From Arthrobacter sp. MYb227 (lineage in GTDB: Bacteria > Actinomycetota > Actinomycetes > Actinomycetales > Micrococcaceae): a stretch of 64,000 bases of DNA. The notes beneath the pieces were generated by a model. The model was not told the DNA's origin and made no database searches. It saw only the letters and a list, made by a program, of their open reading frames with translations. The stretch lies in contig NZ_PCPT01000001.1 in the NCBI RefSeq assembly GCF_002975435.1, positions 620,001 to 684,000 of the forward strand, given 5' to 3'. Of the stretch, positions 25,256 through 34,658 are shown piece after piece. Each line of letters opens with the position of its first letter. The first letter of the stretch is position 1. The translations under genes and the position numbers were made by a program.

Positions 25256-25918
25256 TCAAGCTCCAGGAATGTTCGCAGCGTTGGCCAACAGGTCAACGCT
25301 AGGTTCTGCGTAGCGGACGGCGACCAGACTTTCACCTTCAAAGTCCAGGCTAGTCACGGAGGTGAGAGTGCACTCGCGTTTCCGCGGGTCATGCCAGAGG
25401 GCCTTGCCTTCTGCAGAACGGCGCGTTACCCAAATGGGCAGCTGATGGCTAACCAGGATGGCCTGTGCGCCGTCACCGCCAAGTTCAACAGCGCGATCAC
25501 GGTGTTCAACAATGGCGGTCATCATTCGTTCAGCCTGGTCCCGGTAGGGCTCCCCCCAGGATGGACGAAAAGGATTGACTACATAGGACCAATATTTTGG
25601 TTCTTTGAGTCTTTGCTTGATCTGTGAGAGGCCTTGAAAACGATTCGCTGCCTCAATAATGCGATCATCGGTAACTATATCTAAGCCGAGTGCTTTCGCG
25701 GTAGGCTCGGCGGTTTCTTGTGCCCGTACCAAAGGGGAGGAAACCAGATGGGTGATGTTCGCGCCCGCTTCCCGTTGCTCCAAGAAATACCCAGCAGCAC
25801 GCTGCGCCATTTCATGACCAAGCTCGGAAAGGTGGAATTCTGGGAGCCGACCGTATAAGACCCTGTCCGGGTTATACACTTCACCATGACGCAGAAGATG
25901 AACAGTAGCAGTCGACAT
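25256..25918 (-). CDS. Histidine phosphatase (phosphoglycerate mutase-like) family protein
   Basis: The 220-residue protein has the family catalytic RHG motif near the start (TVHLLRHGEVYNPDR), the SSPLVRAQETAEPTA arginine segment and the second catalytic His in AILVSHQLPIWVTRR. The substrate is not known. In related actinobacteria such a gene commonly heads the resA-ccdA-resB-ccsB run, as here: four bases separate it from resA. A role in cofactor or sugar-phosphate turnover is only a guess. The gap upstream (25919-26188) holds the promoter regions of two divergent genes. Confidence 0.9.
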   Translation of the reverse strand: MSTATVHLLRHGEVYNPDRVLYGRLPEFHLSELGHEMAQRAAGYFLEQREAGANITHLVSSPLVRAQETAEPTAKALGLDIVTDDRIIEAANRFQGLSQIKQRLKEPKYWSYVVNPFRPSWGEPYRDQAERMMTAIVEHRDRAVELGGDGAQAILVSHQLPIWVTRRSAEGKALWHDPRKRECTLTSVTSLDFEGESLVAVRYAEPSVDLLANAANIPGA

Positions 25919-26188
25919 AACACAAGTGTCTCAAATCTTTGGTGGGTTACCTAAACAGCTCTTGGTGATCACTAAACGAACTATAGAGTCCAACTATTTC
26001 TCACACACCCAGCCTTCTTCGCACCTGTCCCACCAGCTGTAGTATCTTTGCCGCCAAACTGCTGGAAAACCTACCTCAAATGAATGATTTCATTTTGTTG
26101 AAGAAACCATCCTTTAGGAGGGGTACTAATGACCTAGCTACCGGATATTGTGATGTATTAGACGCATTCCAACCCAAAGGAGCAGGTC

Positions 26189-26923
26189 ATGTCGACACCT
26201 GAGAACGAACCTCAGAACCCGCCGGTAAACCCCACGCCCCCTCAGTATGGGCAGGTTGCTCCAGAGGGACAGAAACCACAGGCTGGAGCTCCGGCAGCAA
26301 ACCCCTACGGGCAGAACCCTGCCCCCTACGGGCAAGCACCAAGCCAGAATCCTTACGGTCAGGCACCAAATACACCTTACGGTCAGCCACCACAGGCTCC
26401 TTCACCCTACGGGCAGCAGCCGTATGCCGGAGGATTCCCGGTTCCGCCGCAGGGTAACTTTGCACCGCCACAGATGCCTACCGAACGCCCCAAAGAACTA
26501 AATATCGCATTCTGGGCAATTATTGCCGCGGGCGTGCTCACCGTCATTGGTTCCTTGATGTTCGACTCGGCACTGATTCGTTCCCAAATGGCGTCAATGC
26601 CGGAAGTTGATCAGCTTCTTACCGAGGCCGGTATGAGCGTGGATGATTTCGTTGGGCTCGTAAAAACCATGGTTACCGTCATGAGCGTCGTTTCCTTGGG
26701 AATCTACGTCTTGATTGCCTTCATGGTGCGTAAGGGAAGCAATGTTGCCCGAATATTCGCAACGATCTTTGCCGCGCTATCGTTGCTCTCCTTGGCCGGA
26801 GCACCAATCTTGAGCATCCTGGCTGTGGTCCTTGGAATCGTTGGCGTTGTTTTCGCTTGGCTGCGCCCGTCGAGCAACTACATTGCTGCACGCCGCGCAG
26901 CACGTGCAGCAGGCTACCGCTAA
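26189..26923 (+). CDS. Proline-rich PYGQ-repeat membrane protein
   Basis: The 244-residue protein has a disordered N-terminal half with repeated PYGQ units (six of them between about 35 and 80), flanked by Pro/Gln/Ala segments. The C-terminal half has about four membrane segments (LNIAFWAIIAAGVLTVIGSLMF, VTVMSVVSLGIYVLIAFMV, IFATIFAALSLLSLAGAPIL, ILAVVLGIVGVVFAWLRP). Such proteins are common in actinobacteria; the repeat tail may bind partners at the cell pole or septum, but I cannot assign a function. AAAGGAG lies seven bases before the ATG. A strong terminator follows. Confidence 0.85.
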   Translation: MSTPENEPQNPPVNPTPPQYGQVAPEGQKPQAGAPAANPYGQNPAPYGQAPSQNPYGQAPNTPYGQPPQAPSPYGQQPYAGGFPVPPQGNFAPPQMPTERPKELNIAFWAIIAAGVLTVIGSLMFDSALIRSQMASMPEVDQLLTEAGMSVDDFVGLVKTMVTVMSVVSLGIYVLIAFMVRKGSNVARIFATIFAALSLLSLAGAPILSILAVVLGIVGVVFAWLRPSSNYIAARRAARAAGYR

Positions 26924-26934
26924 GCACGTATATA

Positions 26935-26982
26935 AATGATGGCCGTGGGTTCCGAATTGAAACGGAACCCACGGCCATCATT
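26935..26982. terminator. Bidirectional terminator between the PYGQ protein gene and rex
   Basis: Two perfect 20-base arms (26935-26954 and 26963-26982) surround an eight-base loop, with ATTCTTT following on the plus strand. It serves two convergent genes. Confidence 0.85.
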
Positions 26983-26999
26983 CTTTAGGATCAAAGCGC

Positions 27000-27713
27000 C
27001 TACCCTAGGTTTTGGGCGTGATATGCCAATATCTGCAATTCTGTTGCCAGATCAACCTTACGTAGATTAACCCCTTCGGGGACCTGCAAAGCTATGGGCG
27101 CAAAACTCAAGATGCTTCGTACACCACAACCGATGACCTTGTTGCATAGTTCTTGGGCAGCGGGTCCCGGTACCGAAAGCACAGCAATGTTCGCCTGAGT
27201 GCTTTCAATGACAGCATCCAATTCGGCGATGTCACTAACCTTGAGTTCGCCCACCGTGGAACCAATGACTTCCGGGGCTGCATCAAGTAACGCAACTACT
27301 TCAAAGCCTCGGTTCCGGAATCCTCCATACCCTGAAAGGGCTCGACCAAGGTTACCGGCGCCAATGATTGCTACTCGCCACTTACGGCTCAGGCCCATGG
27401 CCTTGGAAATATGTTCGGCAAGTTCGGTGACAACATACCCAACTCCCCTGGTTCCGTATGAGCCAAGTAGAGAGAGATCCTTGCGTAGAATCGCCGGGTT
27501 AACTCCTGCTTCCTGCGCCAGAACCCCCGAGGAAGTCTGCTGGTGTCCTTGAGCTTCTAACTCGTGGAGGGCACGCAAATACTGGGTAAGCCGAACCAAA
27601 GTTGCTTCGGGCAGAATTTTTTCAAGTGAACCCGTCATCGGGTGGGCAGGCTGAGCAAGTTCATCAGAAGCTGCGTGGTGTTGCGGGGATGGCATAGGGC
27701 TGTTGTGACTCAT
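27000..27713 (-). CDS. rex: Redox-sensing transcriptional repressor Rex
   Basis: The 237-residue protein has an N-terminal winged helix (ATLVRLTQYLRALHELEAQG, SSGVLAQEAGVNPAILRKDLSLLGSYGTRGVGY) and a Rossmann domain (VAIIGAGNLGRALSGYGGF; VALLDAAPEVIG). Rex binds DNA when NADH is low and releases it when the NADH/NAD+ ratio rises, controlling respiratory genes. The N-terminal 30 residues are a Pro/His-rich extension before the conserved start of the DNA-binding domain, so a later start is possible. I found no clear Rex palindrome (TTGTGAA-N4-TTCACAA) in the upstream gap. Confidence 0.94.
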   Translation of the reverse strand: MSHNSPMPSPQHHAASDELAQPAHPMTGSLEKILPEATLVRLTQYLRALHELEAQGHQQTSSGVLAQEAGVNPAILRKDLSLLGSYGTRGVGYVVTELAEHISKAMGLSRKWRVAIIGAGNLGRALSGYGGFRNRGFEVVALLDAAPEVIGSTVGELKVSDIAELDAVIESTQANIAVLSVPGPAAQELCNKVIGCGVRSILSFAPIALQVPEGVNLRKVDLATELQILAYHAQNLG

Positions 27714-27800
27714 TCCTTGGATCTCTTCTTGAGACTACGATCTATGCCGTCAGACGGGCAAACTCGTGACTATTGGGATGCTAAATTCGGATCGACTAAT

Positions 27801-28055
27801 TTAGCTGCTCAACAAGGATTCCAAGCGAGCCGGATCAATGACCCAAAAGTCGCGCACCTTCCCGTCAATCATGAGCACAGGCACCTCTTCTGAATGCCTA
27901 GCCAAAAGTATTGGGTCTTGGTCAATATCAATTCCACTCCACGAGTAGCCAAGCTTTGCGGTGACCTCATCGAGAATTTCCTTTGCGGCCTGGCATAGAT
28001 GACACCCGGAACGAATCAAAAGGGTGATCTCATGTGGTGTTTGCTCACTACTCAT
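27801..28055 (-). CDS. Glutaredoxin-like thiol-redox protein
   Basis: The 84-residue thioredoxin-fold protein has the active site SGCHLCQAAKE (CxxC at about 18-21), the cis-Pro segment EEVPVLMIDG and a C-terminal helix (PARLESLLSS). The CHLC-type family often accompanies Rex and a HAD phosphatase in actinobacteria, as here. It probably reduces disulphides with mycothiol-linked or thioredoxin-like electrons; the partner is unknown. It diverges from the HAD gene across 43 bases. Confidence 0.85.
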   Translation of the reverse strand: MSSEQTPHEITLLIRSGCHLCQAAKEILDEVTAKLGYSWSGIDIDQDPILLARHSEEVPVLMIDGKVRDFWVIDPARLESLLSS

Positions 28056-28098
28056 GCTCTAACGCTACAGCGCCACCGGCTTTTTCGTGCCATAGACT

Positions 28099-28920
28099 GT
28101 GGGGATGCCCGCCACACAAAGCCCTGAAATTCCCCAAGACGAGCATCCCGAGAAACTACGCGCCACTGCTGCTTTCTTCGACGTCGACAATACAATGATG
28201 CGCGGAGCCTCGCTCTACGCAGTTGCCCGAAAAATGTATAAGCACAAGGCATTCTCCTTGCGCCAAATCCTCTGGTTCTTACTGCACCAGCTGCGCTTTG
28301 CGGCTCGAGGCGAAAGCCTTGGAGACATTCGGGCCATCCGCGATAAGGCCTTGACGTTGGTCGAAGGTTTTTCGGTTGCTGAAATGGACGAACTTGCCGA
28401 TGAAATCTATGACGAATTCATTGCTGCCAAGATCTGGCCCGGGACTCGAGCCATTGCAGAACAACACCTACACGCCGGCCGGCAAGTCTGGCTGGTGACT
28501 GCCACTCCCTTAGAAGTTGCCTCCGTGATGGCACGTAGGCTCGGGCTCACCGGTGCACTGGGTACCTCTGTGGAACATGTTGATGGTGCATATACAGGAA
28601 AACTTGTTGGAGAGATTCTCCATGGATCTGCCAAAGCCGACGCCATCAGAGACCTTGCCACATCCGAGGGATTCGATCTTGCTCAGTGCTGGGGTTATAG
28701 CGACTCACATAATGACATTCCGTTGCTTGAGGCGGTCGGCCACCCGGTAGCGATCAACCCCGATGGGAAATTGCGTCGTTTCGCCAAGCAAAAAAATTGG
28801 ACGGTTTATGATTTTCGTACCGGACGTCGAGCAGCAACATTTGGTTTGAAAGCTGCAGGGGTCTCAGGTGCTTTGTGGGGATTATGGCGCAGTGTCGGTG
28901 TCATGCGCCGCAATAGATAG
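28099..28920 (+). CDS. HAD-IB family hydrolase (SerB-like phosphatase)
   Basis: The protein is about 273 residues. The HAD motifs are present: motif I FFDVDNTMMRG (catalytic Asp near 28 and 30), motif II LVTATPLEVAS, and motif III/IV GYSDSHNDIPLLEAVGHPVAINPD. The helical cap (EGFSVAEMDELADEIYDEFI) is typical of subfamily IB, which includes phosphoserine phosphatases and acyl-phosphate or lysophosphatidic acid phosphatases. The substrate is not fixed. The GTG at 28099 and an ATG at 28105 are equivalent starts. A terminator follows. Confidence 0.87.
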   Translation: MGMPATQSPEIPQDEHPEKLRATAAFFDVDNTMMRGASLYAVARKMYKHKAFSLRQILWFLLHQLRFAARGESLGDIRAIRDKALTLVEGFSVAEMDELADEIYDEFIAAKIWPGTRAIAEQHLHAGRQVWLVTATPLEVASVMARRLGLTGALGTSVEHVDGAYTGKLVGEILHGSAKADAIRDLATSEGFDLAQCWGYSDSHNDIPLLEAVGHPVAINPDGKLRRFAKQKNWTVYDFRTGRRAATFGLKAAGVSGALWGLWRSVGVMRRNR

Positions 28921-28971
28921 GTGAGAACCCGCCTTCTGGCATTGAAGGTTCAAACGGTTTTTTGAATAAAA

Positions 28972-29015
28972 GCGAAAAGGTGCATTTCCCCGTGAGGAGA
29001 AACGCACCTTTTCGC
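28972..29015. terminator. Bidirectional terminator between the HAD and bS22 genes
   Basis: GCGAAAAGGTGC (28972-28983) pairs perfectly with GCACCTTTTCGC (29004-29015), and the inner stem extends through GTTTCTCC/GGGGAAAT. It lies between convergent genes. Confidence 0.8.
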
Positions 29016-29049
29016 ATGCTCAAAATCCGGTTAAAACCGGAAACGGCAT

Positions 29050-29148
29050 TTACTTCTTATTACGACGCTGGTGGCGGGTCTTACGAAGCAATTTACGGTG
29101 CTTCTTCTTGGACATACGCTTGCGGCGCTTCTTTACTACTGAGCCCAT
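29050..29148 (-). CDS. Small ribosomal protein bS22 type (AURKAIP1/COX24 domain)
   Basis: The ORF encodes a 32-residue, extremely basic protein that starts [20 protein letters not shown] and ends TRHQRRNKK. Actinobacteria have this tiny protein, annotated as AURKAIP1/COX24 domain protein and seen as bS22 in mycobacterial 30S subunits. GAGGAA lies five to six bases before the ATG. It lies 145 bases downstream of bldC and is too short for most gene finders. Assignment rests on the [22 protein letters not shown] pattern. Confidence 0.92.
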   Translation of the reverse strand: MGSVVKKRRKRMSKKKHRKLLRKTRHQRRNKK

Positions 29149-29293
29149 AGTGGTTCCTCACAAACTGATTCGAATGCCGACTACAAATTCTTCGGCACCA
29201 AAGCACCAAATTGCAGCCAACTGGACGTTAAACGTTCCTTAATAGATTACCTGCTTCTGAAGCAGGTTCTGACCACTAAGCGGTCTTAGAGCG

Positions 29294-29506
29294 TTATCCG
29301 GTGCTTGAAATGTCTCCAAAGCCCGCGGCGCGTAGGTATTCTTTCACCGCATTTTCGGGCACCCGGTAGGAACGACCGAATTGTACGGCGGGCAGTTCGC
29401 CCGAATGTACAAGACGATAAACCGTCATCTTTGACACACGCATAATGTCGGCGACCTCAGCCACCGTCATGAACTGCGTGTTGGCAAAGTGTTTAGCCTC
29501 AACCAT
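29294..29506 (-). CDS. bldC: BldC-like helix-turn-helix DNA-binding protein
   Basis: The 70-residue protein is one MerR/excisionase-type helix-turn-helix: FMTVAEVADIMRVSKMTVYRLVHSGELPAVQFGRSYRVPENAVKEYLRAAG. This matches BldC, the small developmental regulator of Streptomyces that is widespread in actinobacteria. In non-sporulating relatives its role is unclear. It is monocistronic, with a 190-base region upstream that holds no gene. Confidence 0.88.
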   Translation of the reverse strand: MVEAKHFANTQFMTVAEVADIMRVSKMTVYRLVHSGELPAVQFGRSYRVPENAVKEYLRAAGFGDISSTG

Positions 29507-29696
29507 TACCCGATGCTCCTGACATTTATTAACGAAGAAGTCATGACCAGTTGAATCACCGTCGATGATTCTTGTTTTACGTCAACGCCCCAAAGTACCC
29601 TACAGCCCTCCTCCGCCATTTTAGTGGCGGAAGTGACTCATGTGAATCATTCGATTCTATCTCTTGGATGGCGTGGGTAACAATGTTGCGGCCTCT

Positions 29697-30821
29697 TTAG
29701 CCTCCAGTGACGCTCCACGAGGTACGAACAGCCGTGGCAAGTTCCTCAAGTGCCGCGGCGCTGACGTCCCAGCCCATGCAAGCGTCTGTAACAGATTGGC
29801 CGTAGGTCAGCGCTCCTAGGACATCTGTGCCAACTTCAACTGCATCTGGGTCATGCTTCTGTGCACCAGCTACTAGGAAGCTCTCCGCCATGATGCCAGC
29901 AACCCTGGAATCCCCCACGGCAATTCGTGCTGCAAGCTCGCTAATGACCTCGGCCTGACGCAGATGGGATTTGCCCGAGTTGGCGTGGCTGGCATCAACG
30001 ATCAGCCGCGGATTCATTCCGGCACTTTGCATTGAGGAAGAAGCTACGGACACTGCCTCATCAGAGTAGTTTGGTCCTTCGGCCCCACCACGCAGGATCA
30101 GGTGTGCATCCTGGTTACCTGCCGTGTTCACTACGGCGGTGCGTCCTGATTCATCTATGCCCATGAATGACTGAGCCTCCGAGGATGCCTGGCACGCATC
30201 GATTGCTACCTGGACCGATCCATCGGTACCGTTCTTGAAGCCCACCGGCATGGAAAGACCGGAGACCAATTGGCGGTGAGTCTGGCTTTCGGTGGTGCGT
30301 GCACCGATAGCTCCCCAGCTGATCAGATCCGCAAGGTATTGAGCGCTGAGCGGCTCAAGGAATTCGGTGGCCAAGGGAAGACCTAGTTCGCTTACCGCAA
30401 GCATGAATTCACGTGCCTTGCGCAGGCCCGCGCCCATCTCGTGGCTGCCATCAAGGTTTGGGTCATTGACCAAGCCCTTCCAGCCTATGGTGGTGCGAGG
30501 CTTTTCGAAGTAGCTACGCATCACGATCAACAATTCGCTCTGGTGCTTTTGCGCGGCTTCTGCAAGACGCTGGGCGTATTCAAGGCCTGCTACCGGGTCA
30601 TGGATGGAACAGGGGCCAATAATGACAAGTAGACGCTGATCTAGGCCCGATAGAACGGCACCGACTTCCTGGCGTGCGCGGGTGATCTTGTAGGCCTGAG
30701 CGTCAGTGACAGGTAATACGGCTACAAGTTCGGCGGGGCTCGGCAGCTCGGTGAAGGAAATGACACGCTCATTGGTGTTTGGACGTGTCTGAGTTTCGGC
30801 GGTGAGGATGTTCGGGTTCAT
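29697..30821 (-). CDS. aroG: 3-deoxy-7-phosphoheptulonate (DAHP) synthase, class I
   Basis: The 374-residue enzyme condenses phosphoenolpyruvate and erythrose 4-phosphate, the first step of aromatic amino acid synthesis. Class I motifs are present: LLVIIGPCSIHDPVAGLEYA (about 65-84), MRSYFEKPRTTIGWKGLVNDP, GAIGARTTESQTHRQLVSGLSMPVGFKNGTDG, LILRGGAEGPNY and IVDASHANSGKSH. The type resembles AroG/AroF of enteric bacteria, which are feedback-inhibited by aromatic amino acids. The gene sits behind an aromatic leader peptide and several hairpins, so its expression is probably attenuated. ATG 30821 follows AAAAGGTCCATC. Confidence 0.95.
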   Translation of the reverse strand: MNPNILTAETQTRPNTNERVISFTELPSPAELVAVLPVTDAQAYKITRARQEVGAVLSGLDQRLLVIIGPCSIHDPVAGLEYAQRLAEAAQKHQSELLIVMRSYFEKPRTTIGWKGLVNDPNLDGSHEMGAGLRKAREFMLAVSELGLPLATEFLEPLSAQYLADLISWGAIGARTTESQTHRQLVSGLSMPVGFKNGTDGSVQVAIDACQASSEAQSFMGIDESGRTAVVNTAGNQDAHLILRGGAEGPNYSDEAVSVASSSMQSAGMNPRLIVDASHANSGKSHLRQAEVISELAARIAVGDSRVAGIMAESFLVAGAQKHDPDAVEVGTDVLGALTYGQSVTDACMGWDVSAAALEELATAVRTSWSVTGG

Positions 30822-30840
30822 GATGGACCTTTTCGATTCT

Positions 30841-31013
30841 GGCCCGCATTCGCGGGCCTAATTTTGAATGCGGCCCCGAACTATCGCTGCGTATTTCTTC
30901 AGGGCCGCTATTTTGGAAAATAGCGAAGGGCCCAAGCAATAGCTTGAGGCCCTTGTCGGCTCTGAAGGTGGGTAGGCGAAATTATCGCGTCTTAGGCCCC
31001 TCCAGAGCCGACA
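30841..31013 (-). promoter_or_regulatory. Attenuator-like leader of aroG with four hairpins
   Basis: Downstream of the leader peptide start, the minus strand forms stem 1 (30954-31013: CAGAGCCGACA pairing with TGTCGGCTCTG, overlapping the end of the peptide), stem 2 (30926-30954: AAGGGCC-CAAGC with GCTTG-GGCCCTT, then CGCTATTTT as a U-rich tail), stem 3 (30906-30925, nine perfect pairs) and stem 4 (30841-30858, seven perfect pairs, just before the aroG ribosome site). Stem 1 starts directly after the Trp/Tyr/Phe codons, so ribosome stalling could choose between alternative folds. Stem 2 is the likely terminator. Confidence 0.75.
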
Positions 31014-31041
31014 CAAAATACGCATACCAACGATTAGTCAT
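30982..31041 (-). CDS. Aromatic leader peptide of aroG (19 residues)
   Basis: The ORF encodes MTNRWYAYFVSALEGPKTR. Four aromatic residues (Trp, Tyr, Tyr, Phe) fall within five positions (5-9), far above chance. It begins seven bases after a good -10 box, with no ribosome site, so the message is probably leaderless, which is common in actinobacteria. The UAA stop is inside the loop region of stem 1. It ends about 160 bases before aroG. Confidence 0.82.
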   Translation of the reverse strand: MTNRWYAYFVSALEGPKTR

Positions 31042-31048
31042 GGTCAAC

Positions 31049-31077
31049 AATGTACATACATCGATCACGGAATCCAA
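31049..31077 (-). promoter_or_regulatory. Promoter of the aroG leader transcript
   Basis: The minus strand has -35 TTGGAT (31072-31077), a 17-base spacer and -10 TACATT (31049-31054). The predicted start of transcription is at or one base before the leader ATG (31041). Confidence 0.6.
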
Positions 31078-31135
31078 AATCAAGACCCGCTTCCGGCCCC
31101 TGGGGCCGCGTAACAATGCGCAATCAAAGAATAAA

Positions 31136-31179
31136 AGAGTTGGGTTCACACGGTTGAAAAACCGTGTGAACCCAACTCT
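31136..31179 (-). terminator. Terminator after gdhA
   Basis: Two perfect 20-base arms (31136-31155 and 31160-31179) with a four-base loop are followed on the minus strand by TTTATT. It lies 30 bases past the gdhA stop. Confidence 0.9.
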
Positions 31180-31209
31180 CACTAAGCCATCATGGCCAGG
31201 TGCTTGGTT

Positions 31210-32556
<1,347 letters not shown>

Positions 32557-32734
32557 TTATCTCCTTCATCACTTGGGGCAGGCACGAGGGCAAGCTACCA
32601 CCATGTCTGGCGACGCTGCCCCGCACTAGAGAATGACACGGCTAAGGCCTTCCGACCCAACCGGACGTAATCAATGAACCAGCGGCGCGTAACGTTTTTA
32701 CCGAAATAAGCGGGTAAAGACAAGGTTCTAGTGG

Positions 32735-33223
32735 TTAGCGTTTGCGCCCAAACTTCGGTTTGGGTAGGCGCTCAAGGAAGTCTTGGGCTCGCCCAGTGAC
32801 TTGCTCAAGACCACGGCCCACCGAACGGCCAAGCTGCTGTGCTGCTGCGGTTGCCTGCTGCGAAATCTCGTTGTGGACTACTTCATTTTCATAGCTTCCC
32901 ACAGCCACAAGATTCTGGACCGGCGCCTGCGGCAGGAAGTCCTCTAGCCATTCTCGTAGATCATGAAATGCCGGTAGCTCAAGGGCATAGAATCTGCGCT
33001 GCCCATCTGCTCGCATTGACACCAATCCCGCCTCACGCAACACCTTCAGGTGCTTAGAAACCGTGGGTTGGGAAACGCCCAAGGAGTCAACAAGGAATCC
33101 CACCGAGCAGGCTTCTGCACGTAGGGTTTGTAAGAGACGGCGCCTGGTCGGATCGGCCAGCGCGGAGAAAATATCATCATGAGCCACGACAATAACCTTA
33201 TCGGCATATACGCCCAATGGCAT
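32735..33223 (-). CDS. ArsR-family transcriptional regulator
   Basis: The 162-residue protein has the classic ArsR winged helix: IFSALADPTRRRLLQTLRAEACSVGFLVDSLGVSQPTVSKHLKVLREAGLVSMRADGQRRFYAL. The metal motif ELCVCD is absent (ACSVGF stands there), so a metal sensor is unlikely. The C-terminal part (EISQQATAAAQQLGRSVGRGLEQVT) is helical and basic. It lies 30 bases after the end of acuC's stop on the same strand, although an ATG inside the N-terminal extension (MPLGVYADKVIVV) leaves the start uncertain. Target genes unknown. Confidence 0.85.
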   Translation of the reverse strand: MPLGVYADKVIVVAHDDIFSALADPTRRRLLQTLRAEACSVGFLVDSLGVSQPTVSKHLKVLREAGLVSMRADGQRRFYALELPAFHDLREWLEDFLPQAPVQNLVAVGSYENEVVHNEISQQATAAAQQLGRSVGRGLEQVTGRAQDFLERLPKPKFGRKR

Positions 33224-33253
33224 CTTTCGTCTTTCAGAACGCTCGTGGGTTTT

Positions 33254-34456
33254 TTAGTCGAACCAAGGATCAAGGCCAAAGAATGGGAAGATTTCTTTGC
33301 GTGTTGCCATGATTGTCCGGTCAACCGGGTCGGCTGGGTCATAACCAATCTCCCAGGAACGCCACCAAAGTTCCGCCTCATCCCCCATTGTTTCGGGGGT
33401 CCAGATTCCGTAGCGATCATGAACATATTCGCGCCATGGTTGTGGGACTTGGGTCCGCAACGGGATTGGTTTCCCCGAGGCAATTGCTACCAGATGGCTC
33501 CAGGCACGTGGAACAACCGTGGTGATGTTGTATCCCCCACCCCCGGTAGCAATCCAGCGCCCCTCACATAAGCGTTGAGCTAACTCCGCGATATCCAAGG
33601 CGTTTTGCCGTTGCCCATCAATGCTCAACCGGAGATTTGATAGGTCATCTTCAAGATGCCCATCGCAACCGTGCTGCGAAACAATGACCTCGGGAGCAAA
33701 GGCCGCGGCCAATTGCGGAACCACTGCATGGAAGGCGCGCAACCACGCGGCATCCCCGGTACGCGCCGGCACGGCAATGTTTACCGCCGTCCCTAGCGCG
33801 TTAGGTCCGCCCACCTCATTTGCGTACCCGGTGCCAGGAAATAATGACATCCCCGATTCGTGGATGGAAATGGTCATGACTCGTGGGTCATCCCAGAAAA
33901 TAGATTGGGTTCCGTCTCCATGATGCGCGTCCACATCAATATAGAGAACGCGGCTAACCCCTTGCGCTAAGAGTCGTTCGATGGCAAGTGCCGCATCGTT
34001 GTAAATGCAAAAGCCACTTGCCTTATCCTTGGCCGCATGATGCATACCGCCGGCAAAGTTCACTACGTGTAATGCTTTTTCGGAAAGAATCGATTCGGCG
34101 GCCAGGATGGACCCACCAGCAAGCCGGGCACTTGCCTCATGAATTCCCGCGTAGACCGGGTTGTCTTCGGTGCCCAAACCACGCTTCTCGTTGGGGACCT
34201 CAGGATTGGCGCTTACCTCATGAACTGCTGCTATATAGGCTGGGTCGTGAACCGCAGCCAATTCTTCATCGGTAGCAATGGGCGGCTCAACAACTTCGAG
34301 GTTTGTTCGATCAAAAAGCTCAAGCTCCCGACACAGTCTCGCTGTTAGATCAAGGCGCATGGGGTGCATTGGATGGGTCTCACTGAAGCGATAGTCCATC
34401 ATTTGCTCGCTCCACGTCACCTGGGTTGGTGGCAAGGGTCCGGTTACGTCTAACAC
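33254..34456 (-). CDS. acuC: Acetoin utilization protein AcuC (histone-deacetylase family)
   Basis: The 400-residue protein has the full zinc deacetylase core: NFAGGMHHAAKDKASGFCIYNDAALAI (His-His pair), VLYIDVDAHHGDGTQSIFWDD (metal Asp/His), PGTGYANEVGG and VSQHGCDGHLEDDLSNL (second metal Asp), then TGGGGYN. AcuC removes acetyl groups from acetyl-CoA synthetase or related proteins. The GTG at 34456 keeps the first beta strand (VTWSEQMMDYRF); ATG 34402 has the better ribosome site but would cut that strand. No acetyl-CoA synthetase gene is adjacent. Confidence 0.9.
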   Translation of the reverse strand: MLDVTGPLPPTQVTWSEQMMDYRFSETHPMHPMRLDLTARLCRELELFDRTNLEVVEPPIATDEELAAVHDPAYIAAVHEVSANPEVPNEKRGLGTEDNPVYAGIHEASARLAGGSILAAESILSEKALHVVNFAGGMHHAAKDKASGFCIYNDAALAIERLLAQGVSRVLYIDVDAHHGDGTQSIFWDDPRVMTISIHESGMSLFPGTGYANEVGGPNALGTAVNIAVPARTGDAAWLRAFHAVVPQLAAAFAPEVIVSQHGCDGHLEDDLSNLRLSIDGQRQNALDIAELAQRLCEGRWIATGGGGYNITTVVPRAWSHLVAIASGKPIPLRTQVPQPWREYVHDRYGIWTPETMGDEAELWWRSWEIGYDPADPVDRTIMATRKEIFPFFGLDPWFD

Positions 34457-34658
34457 CCCCTTAGACTATGCGATTACCGCGCCCCTTGTGCCTTGAGACA
34501 CTTCATGATGGCGTCTCATTAGGGTCAATGCTCCCTGCTTATGGTTTCATGCGGCGGGGCAAACTGCACGGAACACACAGCATGGTTTAGTGTGAGATGT
34601 TGCGGGAACTACATGTAACTCGCATACTTTTTCCGTCAACCGGGAGCCGCACCACACC

